Source of the DNA: Gonatopus flavifemur
Lineage: Eukaryota; Arthropoda; Insecta; Hymenoptera; Dryinidae
Direction of reading: 5' to 3'
DNA length: 64,000 bases
NCBI GenBank assembly: GCA_018340375.1
Contig: JAFFJZ010000004.1
Span: 20,744,001-20,808,000, forward strand
The notes beneath the pieces are model-generated. The model did no database searches, was not told the origin of the DNA, and saw only the letters and a list, made by a program, of their open reading frames with translations. How positions within the stretch are numbered: the stretch's first letter is position 1; each line of letters begins with the position of its first letter. This document shows, piece by piece, positions 57,320 through 64,000 of the stretch. A program made the position numbers and the translations under genes.

Positions 57320-57545
57320 GAATCAATAAAAAACCACTGATTCACAGTGAAATTTCACTGATTCGATCAGTCCAAACTCGTCTACTGGGAATCAGTTAAG
57401 AATCACTGATTCAATCAGTGAAAAGCACTGGTTCAATCAGTAAACGCAAATCCACTGATCATTCGGTAATTTTCACTGATTCAATCAGTGAAATTCAAAA
57501 CTCCTTATTTCAGTATTTTTTACTGATTCAACCAGTAGAATCACT
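57320..57545. repeat. CACTGATTCAATCAGTGAAA array
   Basis: The 17-bp near-palindrome CACTGATTCAATCAGTG and its halves repeat about ten times. Edges CCCTAAATCTGAATCAATAA and TGATTCAACCAGTAGAATC. Confidence 0.7.
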
Positions 57546-57599
57546 ATTTTACAAATTTCCTCCGTTCCCTATTATCCGGTTGCAATGAAACTTGGATCA

Positions 57600-57735
57600 C
57601 GTTTTCTCTCTAAATTTCTTGGAGTGATTTTTCACTCTAGAAAGAGTGATTTCATCAACTCTGAATTAGACTGACAATATTCACCGCGTATCTAAGAGTG
57701 AAAAGTCTCACTCCAAATGCGAGTGATTTTGTAAT
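57600..57735. repeat. GAGTGATTTTTCACTC array
   Basis: GGAGTGATTTTTCACTCTAG, AAGAGTGATTTC, GAGTGAAAAGTCTCACTC words; short relative of 2600-2932. Confidence 0.55.
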
Positions 57736-57805
57736 GTTTTTCAGGTGAAATCTGTTACGAATTTTTATTACTTTTGTGGAGAGGATGAAAAGAAAATTTG
57801 TCTGT

Positions 57806-58061
57806 ACACGGAGAGAAATGTATTTGGAAAAATTACCATTTTATTCGTAAACTAGAACTATTCGGCAAAACCAGACAATAATTTATAATATAACTCCTAA
57901 TCATTGCCAGTTGTGATGGTAAAAATCGAGTTTAATTTGGATTTTTACCATCACAGCTGGCAATGATTAGGAGTTATGCTATAAATTATTGTTTGATTTT
58001 TCCGAATAGTTTTAATTTACGAATAAAATGGTAATTTTTCCAAATACATTTCTCTCCGTGT
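57806..58061. mobile_element. 256-bp near-perfect palindromic MITE, ACACGGAGAGAAATG ends
   Basis: Two 128-bp arms match at over 90%: ACACGGAGAGAAATGTATTT, AAAATTACCATTTTATTCG, AACTCCTAATCATTGCCAG and GATGGTAAAAATC all recur inverted. The loop is only a few bases around 57930. Strong cruciform or hairpin potential. Confidence 0.88.
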
Positions 58062-58129
58062 ATCTGACTACATTCTTGACTTCGCATGTTCCTGAATCAC
58101 TCATTGCAGTGAGAGAAATTATGCACCAT

Positions 58130-58218
58130 CTTTGAGGGAATCGAACCTCTAGAGAACTTACCTATATTCTGACCTACATAGCCTATTCCTAACCGACCTG
58201 AGCTAAACCGACACTTAT
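58130..58218 (-). repeat. tRNA-derived SINE-like head (minus strand)
   Basis: On the minus strand: GTCGGTTTAGCTCAGGTCGG (A-box) then GAGGTTCGATTCCC (B-box), with a GGCTATGTAGGTCAG middle. The best-preserved internal promoter pair in the family. Confidence 0.6.
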
Positions 58219-58613
58219 GTGGACGACCGACAAAGTTGTAACAAGTGTGTATGTGGGGTACCTCGTTTGATTTCCTATGGAACAGTATGTGAGAATAATG
58301 ACCAAATGAGACCCAATGAATGTTTGAATCAATCTAACATCAGTAATGAATGTGTAAAATATTGAATATTATATGTTGGATTACGTTTTATCACGAAATT
58401 AATTCAAAATTATCATTGGACTTGCCAATTTTGAATGAAATCAAATGTTGAGAAATTACAAAAAGGTTTTTTGAAAGATTGAATTAAAAATAATTCTATG
58501 AAATTGGAAGATCTACAGTTATTCAATTCTGTAATTAAATTGCACATTGAGGTTTATATATGCAGTCCACCACTATTTGAATGTAATCTTCTACAAGGAT
58601 ATGTAGTATCCAT

Positions 58614-59040
58614 TACCCAGATAGCACAAGAGTTCTGAAAGAGCTCTTCATGTACATATTGTATTGATTATGAGCTCTTTTAAAATAGTTATTTCATCCT
58701 CTTGAGAATTTATAGAATTTTCATATTAAAAGTGATGGTATAGATCTGAAATACTTCTGGTTCTACGATATCAGTAATGCTTAGTGTAATTACTTGATAC
58801 CGCATATCCGTGTGCACTGGAACTATCATCTGATTCCATGTATCGATGGAGAGTACTGGATGTAGTTAATTGATAGTATCCATCGATGAATAATACTGGA
58901 TATGATTGATCAATACCATGTATCGATGAATAATATTGGAAACAGTTGATCGATGTCATGTACCGATGGACAATATTGGATGGTCATCTATTGCTGAATA
59001 GTTTTGAGTATAGTTACCCAGGTAGCACAAGAGTTCTGAA
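58614..59040. repeat. ACCCAGATAGCACAAG-edged region with ATCGATGAATAATATTGGA tandem units
   Basis: ACCCAGATAGCACAAGAGTTC (58615) and ACCCAGGTAGCACAAGAGTTC (59017) are direct copies of the same terminus. Between them CATGTATCGATGAATAATACTGGAT-like units of about 45-60 bp repeat four or five times (58830-59000). The 58771-58959 minus-strand frame is this repeat. Confidence 0.5.
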
Positions 59041-59335
59041 TATTAATTATTTGGGGAAAGAATATCACGCCCTAATAGCATTTTGCGCGCAAATGTAAGC
59101 GATTCACGTGCAAATCGAGTTACAGAATCGCTAGCAAAGTCGGATCCATGTGCGTCGCTTTCTGTTGACAGAACTGCAAGCCATCGCGCTCATACGTGAG
59201 GATGGTTGCTATTTGCGTGCATATGGCGAGTGATAGTATTATTTGCTAGCAAAACACTGGCGTCCTGCGCGCATAAAGACGCGGCTCTCGAGGCTCAAAC
59301 TTTGCGCGCACAGAATGTTATCTGGGCGGTGTTCT
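59040..59335. repeat. GCGCGCAAA/TTTGCGCGC array
   Basis: GCGCGCAAATG, CACGTGCAAATCG, TTTGCGTGCATATGG and TTTGCGCGCACAG words; GC-rich island in AT-rich DNA. The edge ATGTTATCTGGGCGG matches the CCCAGATAAC-type terminus of 48500-48790. About 75 bp after it and again near 59495 the text TGATGACTGGTATTCCTTATAAAG-like is duplicated. Confidence 0.55.
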
Positions 59336-59917
59336 TGCGATGACTGGTATTCCTTATAAAGTTTGAATCGGTCTTCCACCATTACTCTATGGTTTCCTAT
59401 AGGATGTAAGGGAAACGTAAATGGTTTTGTCGTGAAATTTCTATAGTGAGCATATTAATTATTCGGGGAAAAAATATCACGGTGTCCTTTTGATGACTGG
59501 TATTCCTTATAAAGTAATCTTACGATAAAAGCAGAATTCTTTCTCCCAAATCCTATGCCTCACTGCTGCCGCAAATTCATGATGTAGCATCGTGAATTTT
59601 CGTTTCGGAAATGGCATTAAAACCAATAAAAAGAGTGTTATTGTTTCCTTTGGGAAATTTATATCAGGAGATATAACAGAGTAAGAGTAAATACTCATCA
59701 TACGGAGAGAATTGGAACTCAGGAATATAATAATTCTTATGAAATTAATATAAAATCGATGAAAAATAATATAAAAATTCTGGTGGAATAAATATTTCGA
59801 TTCTCATCAGTCAGAGGAATTTTTTAAACATGTAAATGTAAAATTACATATAACATCATACCCTGAACATGTGCTATAACGATTACAAATATATGTAAGC
59901 CTTCTTCGGGAGGACGA

Positions 59918-60012
59918 TCAGCGTCGTTGGTTTGGCTGCGATCGTTAGGGCATAGGCTATGTAGCTTAGGTACGTTGTCGTGACAGGGGTTCGATACCCG
60001 GTGGAGGAAGGA
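59918..60012 (+). repeat. tRNA-derived SINE-like head
   Basis: CAGCGTCGTTGGTTTGGCTG (A-box) and GGGGTTCGATACCCGG (B-box) about 55 bases apart with a GGCTATGTAGCTTAGGTACG middle; tail TTGATTTTCAATCCC. Confidence 0.6.
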
Positions 60013-60113
60013 TTGATTTTCAATCCCTGAATGTGCGTGTATGTGTGTATTAAGTTCAGTCTTAACATTATTTTTTTCAGATTTCGAACAAATTCTGTTT
60101 TGTATTTTCAAGT

Positions 60114-60329
60114 ACACGGAGAAAAAGGTATTTTGAAAAATACCATAATTTATGGATTTTTGGCGTTGGTCTAACCCGAGTCAAAATATCTACGTGAAGA
60201 TATCTCTAAAAGTACCATAATGGCTGGGACTTTTAGAGGTTCGTTCACGTAAATATTTTGACTCGGGTCAGACCAACGCCAAAGATCCATAAATTATGGT
60301 ATTTTTCAAGATATCTGTTTTCTCTGTGT
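60114..60329. mobile_element. 216-bp palindromic MITE, ACACGGAGAAAAAGGT ends
   Basis: ACACGGAGAAAAAGGTATTTTG, CATAATTTATGGAT, GGCGTTGGTCT and CGAGTCAAAATAT recur inverted in the right half, which ends CTGTTTTCTCTGTGT. Confidence 0.85.
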
Positions 60330-60424
60330 TCAAACTGTGTTGAGAAAAATCTCATCAAGTTATTTTCATGAATACAAATATTCATTGTATTTGAATGATA
60401 CTGTAAAATGTAATGGATTTATTC

Positions 60425-60590
60425 TCATATCCCTTATAACGGTCGCACGCATTGCACGCGTATAAGACGCTGGTCATTTGCGCGCAAATTTACCCGCTAT
60501 TCACGCAACGAAAAGCAACGTACTTGTATCTGACTTTGCGTGCGATTTAAGAGTTTCAATGTCCTGTGAAAATGTTATGTGGGTTTGTTA
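60425..60590. repeat. GCGCGCAAA-type array, short
   Basis: GCACGCATTGCACGCG, TTTGCGCGCAAATTT and TTTGCGTGCGATTT words; third member of the GCGC-rich group. Confidence 0.5.
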
Positions 60591-61616
60591 ATGAAATTTT
60601 GTCAGATGAATGAATCTCTTCAATGTGAATCTGATGAAATTTCGAACAATATTTTCACCAAATCTCATTGAATTTCATTTTGTCCGATTCAATGGACTTT
60701 TTTTAATCAAGGATGGAATATCAAGTTTCGCACAAGGAGTCCAGGAAACGACTTTTCTTATTCACCATTATCCGACAAACGGCATCTCGACTAGATATAT
60801 TTCTCATCGATATCTCACAGATATCTTATACGTATTCGGGAATATCTAGAACAATGTCTACCAAGGATATTGTTTCAGAAACTTGATAACAATCCACCTC
60901 ATCGAATAGTTCCATCCTAGAACGAAAATTCTCAAGTATTTCTTCAAGCGGGCGAATCCTTGAAAGTTTTTGATATAATCAAAGTTAGAGTAACTCAATG
61001 TAAAGCTTTTCTCCCTAAACCACTACATACGTGTTGTAAGAGTGATTCAAGGGGGAAGTGAAATCTTATATAATGAATGTGAGATATAGATAGCAGCGGT
61101 AAATCGACGAGATTATGGAATGAAAATCAGCGAAATACGCAGAGTTGAAAACTCTTCAAAACTGTGAGAGTTCAAAGTAAGGTACCGTGTCATGTACTTT
61201 TTCAATTCATTCGAAGCATAAGCAATCAAGAACCTCTACATTTTACATAATATAATAATATCCCTAGCAAAGCTCTTTAAATGCTACTCCTGCTACTCTT
61301 TGAACATTACTCTCGGTCCAACACAGTCCCTGATAACGGTTAATAACAGCCAGCGAAAATCAGCGTAAGTTGGAGCGCATATATATCTACAGAATGCTTG
61401 AATTCGTTTCCGCGCTTATTCGGTAGTTGATGAACTTTCCGAGAAAGAGAGAAAGAGCAATACTCGAATATGTTCAACGTTGAAATTCTACGTCGCAATT
61501 TCGAGGGGGTATATAATGGAAATGAAGACTGTTTGCTCTTTCCCTCGGATCAGTTTTCTTTACAAAATCGAGAAAGATTTTGCACAAAATTTCATATGAT
61601 AAAAAAATATTCTTAC
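60591..61616. other. No gene seen
   Basis: Starts with a partial TTTCGAACAATATTTTCACC stretch and ordinary AT-rich sequence. No exon is recognisable on either strand. Confidence 0.4.
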
Positions 61617-61825
61617 CCAAACAGCACAAATGATCATTCACAAAAACTTCTGAAAGAACCTCTCGAACAGCTCCCGTTATGACAGTAAAAATGAATTCAA
61701 TATGAACTCAATGAATTCAAAATGCATACATGTTGAATGCCTGAATGGTTCTTCGATAAATAATTCGTTATTCATCAAGAGTTCATTTTGAATTCAAACT
61801 ATTCATAATGAATTTATGGGGTAGT
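61617..61825. mobile_element. Third copy of the CCCAnACAGCAC foldback family
   Basis: ACCCAAACAGCACAAATGATC at the left, then AAAACTTCTGAAAGAAC and the CCGTTATGACAG pivot as at 19107 and 2188. The right arm fades at about 61820 without a clear terminus. Confidence 0.65.
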
Positions 61826-62780
61826 CGTCTCCGGAATCGTTTTATACGTTGAAGATTTTTCCAACCAATAAATTTGGGTTCCATTCGAGGATATTTCGAT
61901 GATAAATCTTTCCTTTGTACGGCAGAGAAAAATAGACAACAGGAAAAATTGCTTCGAGCGTAAAAGCGAGTTATGGAAACTGTAAACTTTGACGTTTCTT
62001 TTATTTATTCTGTTCTGCAGGGGGATGAAATGTTACTTCGTTTGAAAATAGCCAAACATACACGGTTGTAAAATAAGAGTTCATAAATTCGTGTTTGATT
62101 TCACAAGGAACCGTGTGGTATATCGTGTGGTATCGTTTAATCCACCCCTCTTGTGATTCTTGCAACAGTTTCTATTGTACTCGTTTGAACTTGAACAAGA
62201 AAAGAGGAATTAACGTAGAGGCAAACTAGAGGTATGTTATGTTATTTCATGTTCTACATTCATTCTGTTTATTTTGTATTCAAAAAAATGTATTCAAGTG
62301 ATGAGCAATTTAGATATCAGCGCCATAGAATTCTTACACAGTCGCGTGAGTATTTAGGAAGAATTGGGGGAAGAGAATGCGGTTGTTATCGTGATGAGAT
62401 ACGGAGTTGGAAAGTTTTATTCTAAAATGCTTAGAAATGGACTTATTACAATTCTTCCGTGTTGCGCTCTTTCGCTCCTCGGGAAGATCTAGGAATAATT
62501 TTGTTGGAAAGTTCTACCCGAGTAGGAACATTTTTTCACTTATATATAATATTTATATAATTATATATACATTATATATGATTTCAATTCTAGCTGTTAA
62601 GCTGCTGTGACGTTGTTATTCATTGACTTACTGTCTCTGAATCTACAAAATTACTACAAACAAAGATTTGATAGAGATCCTTATGAATTATAAGAAGCGA
62701 TGTGAATATCATATTTTCTAATTAGAAACTACATTAGGAAATTCCTGTTGAAACTGAAAAATGGGGTGACATTAATCGAT
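61826..62780. other. No gene seen
   Basis: AT-rich sequence without recognisable coding or repeat content. The open frames at 62234-62425 and 62407-62610 show no domain. Confidence 0.4.
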
Positions 62781-63250
62781 TCCCTGGTTGAAAAATCCTA
62801 TGGGATTCGATAGGAGACCGATTCAAAATTAATTGGAATGAATAGGGTCAATCGAAAAGCCTCGAGTACCGATTCAAAATGAATGGGACTGAATTGGAAT
62901 TTGTTATCTATGGGATTGAATCGAGGATTTACTCGTTGAAAAATATGTGTTTTATTGGAATTAATAGCACTTGACGCGATCTATCGGTTTTTATAAGAAA
63001 TATCTAGATGGATCTTCGATATTTTTTTCATCTCATGAGGCTAACGGTTTTCTTCGGAAGTTTCTTGAACCTCGATCTATTGGAACTGAAGGGGAAATTT
63101 TTGAAATTGAATTGGTAATGGATTTATATGGGGAATATCCAATTCGATTCTAGAATGTATGGATTTTATTCATTAATGGGTTTCAGTTGGATCATTTCAA
63201 CATTTGAATTTATTCGAAATAATAGGAATGTTTACATATTTAAATATTCG
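62781..63250. repeat. Inverted copy of the right part of the 7907-9170 element
   Basis: Starts CCCTGGTTGAAAAATCC and runs ATTAATTGGAATGAATAGGG, TCGATCTATTGGAACTGAAG and AATCCAATTCGATTCTAG, the reverse complement of about 8750-9170. It lacks the other end. Confidence 0.7.
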
Positions 63251-63459
63251 ATTGGTTTGTATGATGAATGCTAATACTTGTTTTCTGGGAACAAGATTGC
63301 ATAGGGATCCCTGCTAAAAATGACGGAATGAAACGGAAAGAATTTAGATGCGAAACATTGCAATTCGAGTGGGATTTGAGACGGAAATAAAAATTGTACG
63401 AAACTTTCCATATCTTCGGAGAAGGAATGCAACTGGATCAGCGAAAATGAAATGAACGC

Positions 63460-64000
63460 GTTTTCATGAGGACTTGCAATTTTTCATCGAATCCTTTGGT
63501 TTTGTCCGAAATGGTAGGTTTGAAGTAATTACCGTTTTGATCAGCATATACGACGACCTGACTGATTGCGTCTCAAGTTGGATTTGCGGAAAGAAAGTTA
63601 TTGCGTTCGAATTCGTGTCAACGGATCGAGTGATTGAACAACAGTTTTCAGTTTGCATCCGGAAACGCTGAATAGAGAAGTGATGTTTTTCTTCCGTAAT
63701 TACGGTATGTACGTTTCATTCCGTTTCTTGTTGGAATTGCGGAAGTGACTTTATTGCGTCTAAGTCCGGTCCGACACCCCACTCAATTGAGAAAATCTTG
63801 TCGTTTACATCTGCGAACACGGACATGAAAAATGATGGTTTTGTTCAGTAATTGATACATGAGGAATCAGTTCCGCTTCGAGTTGGATTTGCGGAAAGAA
63901 AGTTATTGTGTTTGAATCCGGGTCGAAGGATCGAATGACTGAACAACAGTTTTCAGTTTGCATCCGGAAATGCTGAATGAAGAAGTGATGTTTTTCATCC
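63460..64000. repeat. Direct repeat with about 305-bp period at the window end
   Basis: GTTGGATTTGCGGAAAGAAA near 63577 recurs near 63882, followed in both by GTTTTCAGTTTGCATCCGGAAA and GAAGTGATGTTTTTC. The copies are about 85-90% alike by eye. The repeat runs off the window. Confidence 0.65.

Overview
This is a eukaryotic nuclear window. Its genes are split by introns with GT..AG junctions, it has mariner and Tc1-type transposons, and its base composition is AT-rich. The gene set points to an insect: a bee-venom-type group III phospholipase A2, OGG1, a SPRY/SOCS-box protein, Maelstrom and a peptide GPCR. A hymenopteran is my best guess, but the sequence does not prove it.

Layout. (1) 1.7-9.5 kb, + strand: the 3' part of a group III secreted phospholipase A2. 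Two coding exons are separated by a 7.3-kb intron that is largely inverted-repeat elements. (2) 9.5-24.3 kb: no host gene. Repeats fill it, with a mariner (15.7-17.0 kb) inside an AGATCT-array element, a GATCATG-array element holding a 5S rRNA-like relic, and a repeat field at 18-24 kb. (3) 24.3-32.6 kb: a compact gene island with OGG1 (+, 3 exons), an SPSB3-like gene (-, 5 exons) and maelstrom (+, 9 exons). The last two are head to head across about 440 bp. (4) 32.6-39.1 kb: no gene seen, but a four-level nest of inverted-repeat elements. (5) 39.1-39.3 kb, - strand: the last exon of a rhodopsin-family peptide receptor. Two weak unidentified exons lie at 47.5-48.0 kb on the same strand. (6) 40-64 kb: repeats, including a Tc1-like element with 0.5-kb terminal inverted repeats, a second mariner with three in-frame stops inside a larger composite repeat, and several near-perfect palindromes.

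The most unusual feature is a class of non-coding elements, tens of bp to about 2 kb long. Their interiors are arrays of one short self-complementary word, a different word in each family: AGATCT/TGATCA, ATGATCATGCAT, AGATATCT, GAACGTTC, CAACAGTTG, TTTTCAGAG/CTCTGAAA, CACTGATTCAATCAGTG, TTGGTACCA and AGAGTGAAA/TTCACTCT. The families share a few terminal motifs: CCCAnACAGCAC, CCCAAGTAGCACA, CCCTGGTTAAAA, CCCGGGAAAAAATCAT, ACACGGAGAAA and TTAAGGGG. They nest in one another repeatedly. I know no named family that fits this pattern, and no database comparison was possible.

OGG1 (base-excision repair) and Maelstrom (piRNA silencing of transposons) sit together in the one gene-dense block. I read this adjacency as coincidence.
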